A model generated the notes under the pieces. That model did not search any database and was not told where the DNA came from. It saw nothing but the letters and a program-made list of their open reading frames with translations. Both the position numbers and the translations under genes were made by a program. From JARYGU01 sp033795365 (GTDB lineage Bacteria; Pseudomonadota; Alphaproteobacteria; Rhizobiales; Rhizobiaceae): DNA of 64,000 bases. The DNA is taken from NCBI GenBank assembly GCA_033795365.1, contig JARYGU010000008.1:170586-234585 (forward strand). The letters are read 5' to 3'. Within the stretch, counting starts at the first letter, position 1; each line of letters begins with the position of its first letter. Shown in pieces: positions 1 to 8,653 of this stretch.

Positions 1-403
1 GAAGCCGCATTACGAGCAGGGCCGAGGTCCCCTTGAGAAGCGGCACGCCGAATTCGGAGCGCATGAGCAGGGGAAAGCTCGTTTCCCCGCTCCTGAAGGG
101 CAGCATTATGTTCAGGAGATTATGGAGCTGCGCCAGATGGAAAAGCTCGATGAAGCGGCCGGAGGTCTCGCGCGGGAAATAGGAATAGAGCCGGTAACCG
201 CGCACGAAATAGGTCGAGACGAAGAGCAGGAGCGCCAGCAGGACCGGCCCGAGCCCGACCGCTTCCCACGTTGAAAAAACGGTGGACCAGCCCCAGAAAT
301 ACTCCACGAATCCGGCATAGAGGACGACGCAGGAGACCGTCAGTAAGGCCATACGGTGACGGGTCCAGGCCGAAGCCGGCTGCTTTTTTTCTATTTCTTC
401 CAT
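1..403 (-). CDS. Lysylphosphatidylglycerol synthase-like integral membrane protein (partial, C-terminus outside window)
   Basis: The gene is cut by the left edge; only the N-terminal ~134 residues are visible. Two start codons are in frame, ATG at 401-403 (MEEIEKKQ...) and ATG at 350-352; the first gives a short charged cytoplasmic lead before the first membrane helix (LLTVSCVVLYAGF). A second hydrophobic helix (GPVLLALLLFVSTYFV) follows, then a segment NIMLPFRSGE that resembles the conserved N-x-LLP-x-R-x-GE loop of the LPG_synthase_TM (UPF0104/AglD) family. These proteins are multi-helix inner-membrane proteins often found beside polyprenyl-phosphate glycosyltransferases, as here, where the divergent neighbour is a GT2 enzyme. 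The exact substrate cannot be told from the fragment. Confidence 0.6.
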   Translation of the reverse strand, partial: MEEIEKKQPASAWTRHRMALLTVSCVVLYAGFVEYFWGWSTVFSTWEAVGLGPVLLALLLFVSTYFVRGYRLYSYFPRETSGRFIELFHLAQLHNLLNIMLPFRSGETSFPLLMRSEFGVPLLKGTSALLVMRL

Positions 404-494
404 GAAGGGGCCAAAAAACCGGGGCTGTTGCGCTCGCAATGGGCTTCGTATAACAAACGGCAGCTCAAAAACCAGTGTTTTCCGGAGTCCTCCC

Positions 495-1502
495 TTGCAA
501 CATGTCGACCTTGCGGCCGAGCCGCAGACTACGCAGCATTACGACGTAGAACTTTCGCTGCTCGTGCCGGTCATGAACGAGGAGGAGAGCCTCAACCCGA
601 TGATCGACCGGATCATCAAGGCGATGAAAGGCTACGACAAGACCTGGGAACTGGTGCTGGTCGACGACGGCAGCACCGACCGCACGCTCTCGATCGCGCG
701 CAGCTATCTCGGGCGCGAAGGCCTGGACCTCAGGGTCATCGAATTCCAGCGCAATTTCGGCAAGGCCGCAGCCTACCAGGCCGGCTTCGACGCGGCGCGC
801 GGCAAGTATATCGCGACGCTCGACGGCGACCTGCAGAACGACCCCTATGACGTCCCCGGCATGGTGGCGGAACTCGAGGCGCGCGATCTCGACCTTCTCG
901 CCGGCTGGCGCAAGGCGCGGCAGGATGCGCTGGTCCTGCGCAAGATTCCCTCCTGGTGTGCCAATTACCTCATCGGCAAGGTCACCGGCGTCCACATCCA
1001 CGACAATGGCTGCGGGCTCAAGCTCTACCGCTCCTCGATCATCAAGCAGGTGAAGATCCTCGGCGGCATGCACCGCTTCATCCCGGCCTGGGTGGCGAGC
1101 GTGGTGCCGAGTTCGCGGATCGGCGAGATGGTGGTGACGCACCATCCGCGCCAGTTCGGCGAATCGAAATACGGCATATCGCGCACGATCCGCGTGTTCC
1201 TCGACCTTCTCTCGGTGCTCTTCTTCATGCGCTTCAAGGCGCGGCCGGGGCACTTCTTCGGCACGATCGGTCTTCTCCTCGGCGTCGTGAGCTCGCTTAT
1301 CCTGCTCTATCTCTTCTACGTGAAGTTCGGGCTTGGCGAGGACATCGGCACGCGGCCGTTGCTTCTCGTCGGGGTAATGCTGTTCCTCTCCTCGGTGCAG
1401 ATGATCACGACCGGCATCCTCGCGGAACTCGTGACGCGCAGCATCGGCGGCACGAACGGTCCGAGCTATATCGTGAGGGCGACGTTCCAGAACGAAGCCT
1501 GA
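495..1502 (+). CDS. GT2 family glycosyltransferase, polyprenyl-phosphate sugar synthase type
   Basis: A GT-A fold family 2 enzyme of the DPM1/GtrB/ArnC type, expected to load a sugar from a nucleotide donor onto undecaprenyl (or longer) phosphate at the cytoplasmic face. The start of the fold is SLLVPVMNEEES, followed by VDDGSTD (donor binding) and LDGDLQNDP (DxD-like metal site). Two C-terminal hydrophobic stretches (FFGTIGLLLGVVSSLILLY and LLLVGVMLFLSSVQMI) match the two-helix membrane anchor of this family. The frame is open from ATG 402, but that ATG lies on the start codon of the divergent gene. TTG 495 has GGAG at 484-487 and leaves a shared promoter region, so it is preferred. Only 3 nt separate it from the next gene, suggesting coupling. 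Confidence 0.8.
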   Translation: MQHVDLAAEPQTTQHYDVELSLLVPVMNEEESLNPMIDRIIKAMKGYDKTWELVLVDDGSTDRTLSIARSYLGREGLDLRVIEFQRNFGKAAAYQAGFDAARGKYIATLDGDLQNDPYDVPGMVAELEARDLDLLAGWRKARQDALVLRKIPSWCANYLIGKVTGVHIHDNGCGLKLYRSSIIKQVKILGGMHRFIPAWVASVVPSSRIGEMVVTHHPRQFGESKYGISRTIRVFLDLLSVLFFMRFKARPGHFFGTIGLLLGVVSSLILLYLFYVKFGLGEDIGTRPLLLVGVMLFLSSVQMITTGILAELVTRSIGGTNGPSYIVRATFQNEA

Positions 1503-1505
1503 GCC

Positions 1506-2996
1506 ATGAAAGCGGTCCTCGGCGTTCTCGCCTGCTATTTCCTGCTGAACGTGCTGCTGCGTGTCGAGCTGCCGCATGTCCTGGAGCTGGACGAGGCCGA
1601 GCAGGTCTTCTTCTCGCAGTGGCTGCAGCTCGGCTACAGCTCGCAGCCGCCGCTCTACAACTGGATGCAGAAGGCCGTCTTTTTCCTGACCGGCCCTTCG
1701 CTTCTCGGCCTCAGCATCTTGAAGAACGGGCTTCTGTTCCTCTGCTACGTCTTCTATGCGCTTGCCGCGCGCACAGCGCTTGAGGACAGGCGGCTGCAGA
1801 TCGTCGCGGTGCTCGGCCTGCTGACGCTGCCGCAGGTGTCCTTCATGGCGCAGCAGGATCTCGCGCACACCGTCGGCCTGCTGGCGGCGACCTCGCTTTT
1901 CCTCTACGCCTTCTTCCGCATCGTGCGCAGCGCCGATCCGGCCGCCTATGTCCTGCTCGGAGCGGCAACCGGCCTGGGCTTCCTCACCAAATATAATTTC
2001 GTGCTGCTGCCGCTTGCCGCTCTCGTCTCCATCCTGCCGGAGAAGGATCTGCGGGCGCGGCTTTTCGACTGGCGGATTGTTGCGACCGCCGCCATCGCGG
2101 CGGCGATCGTGCTGCCCCATGCGCTCTGGTTCCTGGGGCACCTCGACGTCGCAACCGCCGAGACGCTCGGCAAAATGACCGACGGCGAGGCGCAGGGACG
2201 CATCGCGCGGACCTTAACCGGCCTCGGCTCGCTCGCCGTGGCGATCGTCGCCTTCTCGGCGCTGGCCATGGTGATCTTCGCCGCGATCTTCCGCGGGGAA
2301 ACGGTCCGCGTACTGACGGCCGGAAACCGGCTGACGCGCATCGTGGAGCGGATGCTGCTCGTCATCCTCCTCGCGCTCGTCGTCGTGATCGTCGCGACCG
2401 GCACGGTCAAGATCCGGGAACGCTGGCTCGATCCGTTCCTGCTCGTACTGCCGCTCTATCTCTGCCTGAAGATCGAGGCGGCCGGCGCGGCGGACCGCAT
2501 CCTGCGCAAGGGTCTTCTGGCGATCCCCGCCGTCGTCCTCCTCCTGGTCCCGGCGATCCTCTATCTGCGCGTCGCGGCCACACCGCTGATCGGCGACTAC
2601 ACCAAGATCAACACGCCGTCCGACCTCTTCGCCGAGACCGTCACGAGAGACGTGAAGCCCGGCCTCGTCGTGACCGACGACCGGCTGCTTGCGGGCAGTA
2701 TCCGCCTTCATCTCCCGGACGTTCCCGTTCTGACGGAAGACCAGCCCGGTTACGAGCTTCCCTTCACCACCACCGCCGACAGGCCGATCCTGCTTGCCTG
2801 GTCGGCGGACGAGGAGGACGGCGAGGACATTCCGCAGGGGCTTTCCGAATTCGCGGCCGGGATCGGCATCACACATGCCGCCACCGCCGCGCAGATGCTC
2901 GAGCTGCCGTTCCATTACGCCATGGACCCGCAGCCCTACCGCTTCGGCTATGCATGGGTCTATCCGCCGTCACCGGCCGGCGCACCTGACGAGTGA
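1506..2996 (+). CDS. GT39 (ArnT/PMT-like) integral membrane glycosyltransferase, copy 1
   Basis: A 496-residue protein with roughly ten hydrophobic helices and the first-loop acidic signature LELDEAEQ followed by QPPLYNWMQ, as in ArnT and the rhizobial Rgt galacturonosyltransferases. Such enzymes take a sugar from a polyprenyl-phosphate carrier on the periplasmic side and move it to lipid A, LPS core or another acceptor. The GT2 gene directly upstream would make that carrier-linked sugar, so the two form a logical pathway. The donor sugar and acceptor are inferred only by analogy with RgtE plus RgtA/B. The gene begins 3 nt after the GT2 stop codon and is followed by a clear paralogue. Confidence 0.8.
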   Translation: MKAVLGVLACYFLLNVLLRVELPHVLELDEAEQVFFSQWLQLGYSSQPPLYNWMQKAVFFLTGPSLLGLSILKNGLLFLCYVFYALAARTALEDRRLQIVAVLGLLTLPQVSFMAQQDLAHTVGLLAATSLFLYAFFRIVRSADPAAYVLLGAATGLGFLTKYNFVLLPLAALVSILPEKDLRARLFDWRIVATAAIAAAIVLPHALWFLGHLDVATAETLGKMTDGEAQGRIARTLTGLGSLAVAIVAFSALAMVIFAAIFRGETVRVLTAGNRLTRIVERMLLVILLALVVVIVATGTVKIRERWLDPFLLVLPLYLCLKIEAAGAADRILRKGLLAIPAVVLLLVPAILYLRVAATPLIGDYTKINTPSDLFAETVTRDVKPGLVVTDDRLLAGSIRLHLPDVPVLTEDQPGYELPFTTTADRPILLAWSADEEDGEDIPQGLSEFAAGIGITHAATAAQMLELPFHYAMDPQPYRFGYAWVYPPSPAGAPDE

Positions 2997-3018
2997 TGCG
3001 AGGGAAAGGTTTCCTGAC

Positions 3019-4533
3019 GTGATCGAGACGCTGAGGCGGAATCCTGCCTTTCTCTACCTGCTCATCCTTTCCTATTTCGCCCTGCAGGTGATCTTCCGCC
3101 TGAGCCTTCCGCCGTCCCTCGAACTCGACGAAGGCCAGCAACTCTTTCTCGCCCAGTGGCTCTCTGTCGGCTATGACAGCCAGCCGCCGTTCTACAACTG
3201 GCTGCAATACGGCTCGGTGCAGCTCTTCGGAAACTCCGTCGCGGCGCTCTCCCTGCTGAAGAACGCCATGCTGTTCCTGTGCTATCTCTTCTACGGGATG
3301 ACGGCGAGCCTTCTCCTGCGCAACCGCGACCTCGCCATCATCGCCACGCTCGGGCTGATCACCATCCCGCAGATCAGCTATGAGGCCCAGCGCGACCTGA
3401 CCCACACAGTGGCGGTCGTCTTCGCGGCCTGCCTTTTCCTCTACGCCTTCGTGCGCACGCTGAAGACGCCTTCGTTCTCCGGCTATCTCCTCACCGGCGT
3501 CGCGATCGGGATCGGCATGATCTCGAAATACAATTTCGCGTTGCTTCCCGCCGCTGCTCTCGTCGCCATCCTGCCGGAGGAGAATTTCCGCCGTCGCCTC
3601 TTCGACCCGCGCATCATGGTGACTGCGGCGGCAGCCGCCGTCATCATGGCGCCGCACGCATTCTGGTTCTTGCAGAACACCGGGCTGGCGACGGAGCGGA
3701 CGCTCGGAAAGATGACGGAAGGGGAAAATGGCGGACTGTTCTCGCAGGTCGCCGATGGGCTGTTCTCGCTATCGGCCGCGACAGCCGGTTTCTCGGCGCT
3801 GACCGTCGTTCTGTTCATGGCCATATTCGGCAGGAAATTCCTTCCGGCGCTGCGGGCGCAGAACGAGTGGACGCGGCTCATCGAGCGGATGCTGCTTGCG
3901 ATCCTGATCGCCATCGTCGGCATGATCCTGTTTGCCGGAACGGACTACATCAAGGACCGCTGGCTCGCGCCTTTCTTCGTGATCCTGCCGCTCTATCTCT
4001 GCCTGAAGGTCGAGACCGCGGAGATCGACATCGCGGGCAGCCTTCGGCGCGGCCTGTGGGTGGCGGGCGTGCTCGCCGTCGCCGTAACCGCGGTGCTTTA
4101 TCTGCGCGTGCCGCTCGCCGCCTGGACGGGCGACTACCAGAAGGTCAATATTCCCTTCGGCCCGGCGATCGAGAAAATCCTCGCCGAAGAACCTCATCGG
4201 CCGGCCGTCATCGTCGCCGACCGCCAGCCGCTGGCCGGCAATATCCGCCTCCACGTTCCTGACATCCCGGTGCTCGTTCCGGGCTATGAACAGCTCGAAA
4301 CCCACGCCTGGGACGCGGACAATCCGGTCCTGCTCGTCTGGCGGCGGGACGGCAGGGAAAACCCGCAGCGCGTGAAGGTTCTCGACGACTGGCTGAAAAG
4401 CCACCCTGCCTATGCGTCCCTGCCCCTGGTCGTGAAGGATGTCGGCGCGCCCTACCACTACGGCCGGGACGGCGACCTCTATCACTTCGGCTATGCCTGG
4501 ATCTATCCGCCGGACGAAGACGTCGGGCCTTAG
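3019..4533 (+). CDS. GT39 (ArnT/PMT-like) integral membrane glycosyltransferase, copy 2
   Basis: A 504-residue paralogue of the preceding gene. It carries the same first periplasmic loop (LELDEGQQLFLAQWL, QPPFYNWLQ), the same helix pattern and matching segments such as LLKNAMLFLCYLFY and LPLYLCLK. GTG 3019 is chosen because GGGAAAGG at 3002-3009 precedes it at suitable distance and MIETLRRNPAFLYLL then leads straight into the first helix; the frame is open further upstream but would run inside the previous gene. The pair looks like a tandem duplication, probably now transferring the same carrier-linked sugar to different acceptor positions, as RgtA and RgtB do in Rhizobium. That role is inference. 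Confidence 0.78.
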   Translation: MIETLRRNPAFLYLLILSYFALQVIFRLSLPPSLELDEGQQLFLAQWLSVGYDSQPPFYNWLQYGSVQLFGNSVAALSLLKNAMLFLCYLFYGMTASLLLRNRDLAIIATLGLITIPQISYEAQRDLTHTVAVVFAACLFLYAFVRTLKTPSFSGYLLTGVAIGIGMISKYNFALLPAAALVAILPEENFRRRLFDPRIMVTAAAAAVIMAPHAFWFLQNTGLATERTLGKMTEGENGGLFSQVADGLFSLSAATAGFSALTVVLFMAIFGRKFLPALRAQNEWTRLIERMLLAILIAIVGMILFAGTDYIKDRWLAPFFVILPLYLCLKVETAEIDIAGSLRRGLWVAGVLAVAVTAVLYLRVPLAAWTGDYQKVNIPFGPAIEKILAEEPHRPAVIVADRQPLAGNIRLHVPDIPVLVPGYEQLETHAWDADNPVLLVWRRDGRENPQRVKVLDDWLKSHPAYASLPLVVKDVGAPYHYGRDGDLYHFGYAWIYPPDEDVGP

Positions 4534-4582
4534 CGCAAATCCCTTATATCACAAGGCCATCGCATATTGCTGGCTTGCCGGA

Positions 4583-4618
4583 CTTCTCCCCTCCTCCCCG
4601 GCGGGGAGGGGGGAGAAG
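4583..4618. repeat. GC-rich rhizobial-type palindrome between convergent genes
   Basis: Arms CTTCTCCCC (4583-4591) and GGGGAGAAG (4610-4618) enclose a second C/G-rich stem, giving an almost perfect hairpin. The same CTTCTCCCC/GGGGAGAAG core recurs at about 62134, 62776 and 62870 in this window, so it is a dispersed element. It sits between converging genes and may also end transcription from both sides. Confidence 0.7.
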
Positions 4619-4701
4619 AGGGAGTGCGCCGGACTGGCCATACGCAATGCCTTACCTGGGATCGATAAGGACTATGCGCAAATTCTAAAGTGTTGCTGCG
4701 T

Positions 4702-6078
4702 TCATTGCGCTGTCAGCATCTTCCAGGCGTGATCGAGCCCCTTGCGGGTGATGTCGATCATCTGGTCTACCTCCGCATGGGTGATGACGAGCGGCGGCGA
4801 GGCGAGCATGCGGTCGCCGGTCGCGCGCAGCACCAGCCCGTTTTCGAGGCAATGGTTGCGCACGGCGATGCCCGCCGCATCCTTGTCCTCGAAGCGCCGG
4901 CGCGTCGCCTTGTCCTCGGCAAGCTGCACGGCGCCCATCAGGCCTACGGAGACCACCTCGCCGACCAGGGGATGGTCCTCCAGCGACTTCCAGCCGGCGG
5001 CGAAATAGGGACCGATATCGTCATGCACACGCTCGACCAGCTTCTCGTCCTCGATGATGCGCAGGTTCTCAAGTGCTGCGGCGGCGCAGACCGGATGGCC
5101 CGAATAGGTGAAGCCGTGGTTGAAGTCACCCACCTCCTCGACCAGCACGTCGCCGACCCTGTCGCTGACCATGACGCCGCCGATCGGCAGGTAGCCGGAG
5201 GACAGGCCCTTGGCGATCGGGGCGAGGTCAGGCTCGACGCCGAAATGCTGATGGCCGAACCAGTGGCCGGTGCGGCCGAAGCCGCAGATCACCTCGTCGG
5301 AGACGAGCAAGATGTTGCGCGCCTTGCAGATGCGGGCGATCTCCGGCCAGTAGGTTTGCGGCGGGACGATCACCCCGCCCGCGCCCTGGATCGGCTCGGC
5401 GACGAAAGCCGCGACATTCTCCTCGCCGAGCTCGTCGATCTTCTCCTCCAGCTCGCGGGCGGCCTTCAGGCCGAACTCGTTCTGGGACAGGTCGCCGCCC
5501 TCGCCGTACCAGTAGGGCTGGCCGATGTGGTGGATACCGGCGATCGGCAGATCGCCCTGCTCGTGCATCCATTTCATGCCGCCGAGCGAGGCGCCTGCGA
5601 CGGTCGAGCCGTGATAGCCGTTTCGCCGCGCGATCACGGCCTTCTTGGTCGGCTTGCCGAGCGCGGCCCAATAGACGCGCGCCATGCGGAACCAGGTATC
5701 GTTCGCCTCCGACCCGGAGCCGGTGAAGAAGACGCGGTTGATGTTCGGGCCGGCGTGGGAGACGATCTTCTGCGCCAGCAGCACGGCGGGCGGCGTCGTG
5801 GTGCCGAAGAAGGTGTTGTAATAGGGCAGCTCGTTCATCTGGCGGACGACTGCGTCTGCGATCTCGCGGCGGCCATAGCCGATATTGACGCACCAGAGGC
5901 CGGCGAAGCCGTCGAGATAGCGCTTTCCGTGATTGTCGAAGATGTGGCTGCCCTCGCCCCGCTCGATGATGCGCGTGCCGGCGGCGTTCAGCTTCTTCAT
6001 GTCCGAGAAGGGATGCAGGTGATGGGCGGCATCGAGAGCGCCGAGGTTGGACGGGACGGCGGAAGATATGGATGACAT
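4702..6078 (-). CDS. Class III aminotransferase, putrescine/polyamine:pyruvate (SpuC-like)
   Basis: A 458-residue PLP enzyme of fold type I. Visible marks are the substrate-binding start HLHPFSDMKKLNAAGTRIIE, LDGFAGLWCVNIGYGR, the glycine loop TGSGSEANDTWFRMAR, the PLP-binding aspartate in LLVSDEVICGFGRTG and the Schiff-base lysine in APIAKGLSSGY. This pattern fits the SpuC/omega-amino acid:pyruvate group, which transaminates putrescine or related amines to an aldehyde. ATG 6076-6078 is chosen because AAAGGTG lies just upstream; the frame is open further but that part would overlap the divergent gene. The divergent neighbour is a glutamine-synthetase-like ligase, the usual partner in polyamine catabolism. 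The substrate is inferred. Confidence 0.85.
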   Translation of the reverse strand: MSSISSAVPSNLGALDAAHHLHPFSDMKKLNAAGTRIIERGEGSHIFDNHGKRYLDGFAGLWCVNIGYGRREIADAVVRQMNELPYYNTFFGTTTPPAVLLAQKIVSHAGPNINRVFFTGSGSEANDTWFRMARVYWAALGKPTKKAVIARRNGYHGSTVAGASLGGMKWMHEQGDLPIAGIHHIGQPYWYGEGGDLSQNEFGLKAARELEEKIDELGEENVAAFVAEPIQGAGGVIVPPQTYWPEIARICKARNILLVSDEVICGFGRTGHWFGHQHFGVEPDLAPIAKGLSSGYLPIGGVMVSDRVGDVLVEEVGDFNHGFTYSGHPVCAAAALENLRIIEDEKLVERVHDDIGPYFAAGWKSLEDHPLVGEVVSVGLMGAVQLAEDKATRRRFEDKDAAGIAVRNHCLENGLVLRATGDRMLASPPLVITHAEVDQMIDITRKGLDHAWKMLTAQ

Positions 6079-6265
6079 GGAAGCACCTTTGCGCGGAAAC
6101 ATTTCGGGACCGGATGCGGGAATCCGGCGACTCTTCCGGGCCTGATTGAACGGCAGGACAGAATGCGATACGAAAAATGCCCATGTAACAGTCGTTTGGC
6201 AAGAGATCGGCCGTCGAATCCGGCTCCTGTCCGAGCATCCGCAACCCGCCCGAGACGTAGCCAAC

Positions 6266-7624
6266 ATGATCCATGAAGAACCGGCAGCCGGCAGCGAGCC
6301 CGCCAACGCGCCGCCCCGCATCGAAATCCTGCTCGTCGGCATGAACGGCGACCTGCGCGGCAAGCAGATACCGCTCGAAGGCGAGAAGAAGGTCTGGGAC
6401 GGCTCCGTGCGCCTGCCCTCCTCCACCCAGTCGCTCGACATCTGGGGCGACGACAACGACGACATCACCGGGCTTTCGCTCTCCGTCGGCGATCCGGACG
6501 GGGTCTGCGTTCCCGACAGGCGCTCGCTCGCTCCCATGCCCTGGGCTCCGCCCGGATCGAAGCAGGTGCTCGCGACCATGCACGAGATGGACGGCACGCC
6601 GAGCTTCATGGATCCCCGCGCAATCCTCGCCGGCCTGCTCAAGCGTTTCGACGAGCGCGGGCTGAAGCCGGTGGTGGCGACGGAGCTAGAATTCTACGTC
6701 GTGCAGGACGACTGGCGCGAGACGGGAAGGCCCCGCCCGCCCGAGCGGCTGATGTACCGCGACCAGCCAAACGGCTTCCAGCTCTACGACATGAGCGCCG
6801 TCAATGCGCTCGACGGATATCTCCAGACCGTGCGCGCTTGGGCGAAGGCCCAGGACCTGCCGGCGGACGCGACGACGGCGGAGTTCGGCCCCGGCCAGTT
6901 CGAGATCAATCTCCTGCACCGGCCGGACGCGCTGGCGGCGGCGGACGACTGCATCTACCTGAAGCGCATCGCCGAGCAGGCGGCGCGCCGGCACGGCCTC
7001 AAATCCACCTGCATGGCCAAGCCCTATGCCGAACATGCGGGCTCGGGGCTGCATGTGCATGCGAGCATCGTGGACAGGGACGGCAACAATATCCTGGACG
7101 CGAGAGGCGGCGATCCGGCGAAGCTGAAATCAGTGACCGCCGGCATGCTGAACACGATGCGCGACGCGCAGCTCGTCTTCGCGCCCTTCGCCAATTCCTA
7201 CCGGCGCTTCCAGCCGGGCTCGTTTGCGCCCGTCGACCTTACCTGGGGCTTCGGCCATCGCGGCACCGCGATCCGCATCCCGGACAAGGACGGCCCCGCG
7301 GCCCGCGTCGAGCACCGCGTCGCCGGAGCGGACGTCAATCCTTACCTGCTGCTGACGGCGATCCTCGGCGGCATTCTCAAAGGGCTGGACGAGGAGCTCG
7401 ATCCCGGCCCGGCGACCGAGCCCGGCGGCGAGCCGGTCGAAGCCAAACGGCTGACCCACGACTTCCTGACGGCGGTCGAGGAATTTTCCGCCTCGCCTTT
7501 CATCGCCGATGTCTTCGGGCCGCGTTACCAGAAGCTCTACGGCGACACCAAGCGCAAGGAGGCGATCACCTACCTGCGCACCGTTTCGGACTTCGACTAC
7601 CAGACCTATCTGCCGCGGATTTAG
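6266..7624 (+). CDS. Glutamine synthetase family protein (gamma-glutamylpolyamine synthetase-like)
   Basis: A 452-residue single-chain GS-fold ligase. The beta-grasp N-terminus is followed by the catalytic domain motifs ELEFYVVQDD (metal ligand glutamates), FGPGQFEINLLH, KPYAEHAGSGLHVHASI (ATP/metal histidine) and NSYRRFQPGSFAP (the GS NSYKR-like loop). The variant signatures and lack of an adenylylation-site tyrosine loop point away from GlnA towards PuuA/SpuI-type enzymes that glutamylate putrescine or other amines using ATP. ATG 6266 starts the conserved N-terminus; a longer open frame from 6146 would invade the divergent promoter. It is divergent from a SpuC-like aminotransferase, which supports a polyamine role. 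Confidence 0.82.
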   Translation: MIHEEPAAGSEPANAPPRIEILLVGMNGDLRGKQIPLEGEKKVWDGSVRLPSSTQSLDIWGDDNDDITGLSLSVGDPDGVCVPDRRSLAPMPWAPPGSKQVLATMHEMDGTPSFMDPRAILAGLLKRFDERGLKPVVATELEFYVVQDDWRETGRPRPPERLMYRDQPNGFQLYDMSAVNALDGYLQTVRAWAKAQDLPADATTAEFGPGQFEINLLHRPDALAAADDCIYLKRIAEQAARRHGLKSTCMAKPYAEHAGSGLHVHASIVDRDGNNILDARGGDPAKLKSVTAGMLNTMRDAQLVFAPFANSYRRFQPGSFAPVDLTWGFGHRGTAIRIPDKDGPAARVEHRVAGADVNPYLLLTAILGGILKGLDEELDPGPATEPGGEPVEAKRLTHDFLTAVEEFSASPFIADVFGPRYQKLYGDTKRKEAITYLRTVSDFDYQTYLPRI

Positions 7625-7625
7625 A

Positions 7626-7669
7626 GCAATTCCAGGAAAAGTGGGGATCGGTTTTCCGTCCGGAATTGC
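7626..7669. repeat. Nested palindromic intergenic element (RPE-like)
   Basis: Outer arms GCAATTCC (7626-7633) and GGAATTGC (7662-7669) enclose inner arms GGAAAA and TTTTCC, giving a nested stem directly after the stop codon of the GS-like gene. The composition resembles the short mosaic palindromes seen in many rhizobial intergenic regions; family membership would need a genome-wide search. Confidence 0.6.
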
Positions 7670-7686
7670 GTCAAAATAAATAGACA

Positions 7687-7715
7687 GAGCATTTCCGTGA
7701 CTAACGGAAATGCTC
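7687..7715. terminator. Perfect 12-bp hairpin between convergent genes
   Basis: GAGCATTTCCGT (7687-7698), loop GACTA, then ACGGAAATGCTC (7704-7715). The stem is perfect and lies between the ends of the GS-like gene and the lipid kinase. No clear T-run follows on the + strand and only a T-rich stretch on the - strand, so it may be a terminator or part of the adjacent repeat element. Confidence 0.45.
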
Positions 7716-7720
7716 CAGGA

Positions 7721-8653
7721 TCAGGCGGCCGCGGGCTCCGCCCGAGCCTGGTCGGCGACCTTCGGCATGATGACCTTGAGCTCGCCGGGGTGGAGGCGGA
7801 TCGCGACGTCGCGGCCCATCGGCAGGAGCTCGCCGTCGATGACGCAGTTGATCGCCCTGTCGATTTTCGGGAAACGGAGATCGACGGCGCTGCCGGTCAT
7901 CTCGGTCACGTCCGCGTTCTCGCGCAACTTGCCGCGCAGGATGTCGTAGGCGAGCTTCGCCACGCCGGCGGGCTTCAGCGGCTGGGTCGTGTAGAAGCCG
8001 AGATGCCCGCCCGTCACGTCGTCCGCATAGAGCAGCGCCACATCGCCGAAGCGGTTGTTCGAGACGTTGATCGCCGAAACCTTCCTGTACTCCCGCATGC
8101 CGTCCACGTCGAACTCGACCTCGAATTCCGGCGGATCGAAGATGACGCCGATCGCCGCCCGCACATTGGCGCGCATCTTTCCCAGCCGCGAGCGATAGGT
8201 CATGCTGTTGCGCAGCCGCACCATGCGGGCATGAAGCCCGGCGGAGAACTGATGCACGAAAGCACGGCCGTTGGCGCTTCCGATATCGGCCTCGGCGACA
8301 TCCCCTTCGGCAAGCGCATCCAGCGCCTGCCAGATGTCGAGCGGTATCTTCAATGTGCGGGCGAAGAGGTTCATGGTGCCGGCCGGCACGATGCCGAGCG
8401 GCATGCCGCTCTTCCAGGCAAAGCCTGCGGCTGCGGAAATCGTGCCGTCGCCGCCGCCTGCAAGCATGGCGTCGAGATCATTCCTGCCCGCGCATCGCTG
8501 AAGGGCGCTCTCGACATCGCTGCCTTCGACGATGTCGCAGTCGAGATGATGGCCGGCTTGCGCAAAGACAGCCTCGGCGTGGCGGGCATAAGCCTCCATA
8601 TCGGTGGTTCGGAAAGTCCCGCCGTCCTTGTTGAAAATCGCCTGGATTCTCAT
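7721..8653 (-). CDS. Diacylglycerol/lipid kinase family protein (YegS-like)
   Basis: A 310-residue protein of the DAGK catalytic (LCB5/YegS) family, which phosphorylates diacylglycerol or a related lipid alcohol with ATP at the membrane. The nucleotide-binding GGGDGT lies at residues 66-71 and is followed by PLGIVPAGTMNLFARTL, the family's conserved G-T-x-N-x-x-A segment. The N-terminus MRIQAIFNKDGG is typical for the first strand. ATG 8651-8653 is preferred over an upstream in-frame start because a GGAG element (in CTTGGAGAACGG) precedes it. It converges on the GS-like gene. The substrate cannot be read from the sequence. Confidence 0.82.
   Translation of the reverse strand: MRIQAIFNKDGGTFRTTDMEAYARHAEAVFAQAGHHLDCDIVEGSDVESALQRCAGRNDLDAMLAGGGDGTISAAAGFAWKSGMPLGIVPAGTMNLFARTLKIPLDIWQALDALAEGDVAEADIGSANGRAFVHQFSAGLHARMVRLRNSMTYRSRLGKMRANVRAAIGVIFDPPEFEVEFDVDGMREYRKVSAINVSNNRFGDVALLYADDVTGGHLGFYTTQPLKPAGVAKLAYDILRGKLRENADVTEMTGSAVDLRFPKIDRAINCVIDGELLPMGRDVAIRLHPGELKVIMPKVADQARAEPAAA

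Noticed and set aside
57..318. Short - strand frame 112-318 inside the partial LPG-synthase-like gene
   Set aside because: It is out of frame with the membrane protein, whose helices and N-x-LLP-like motif identify the real frame.
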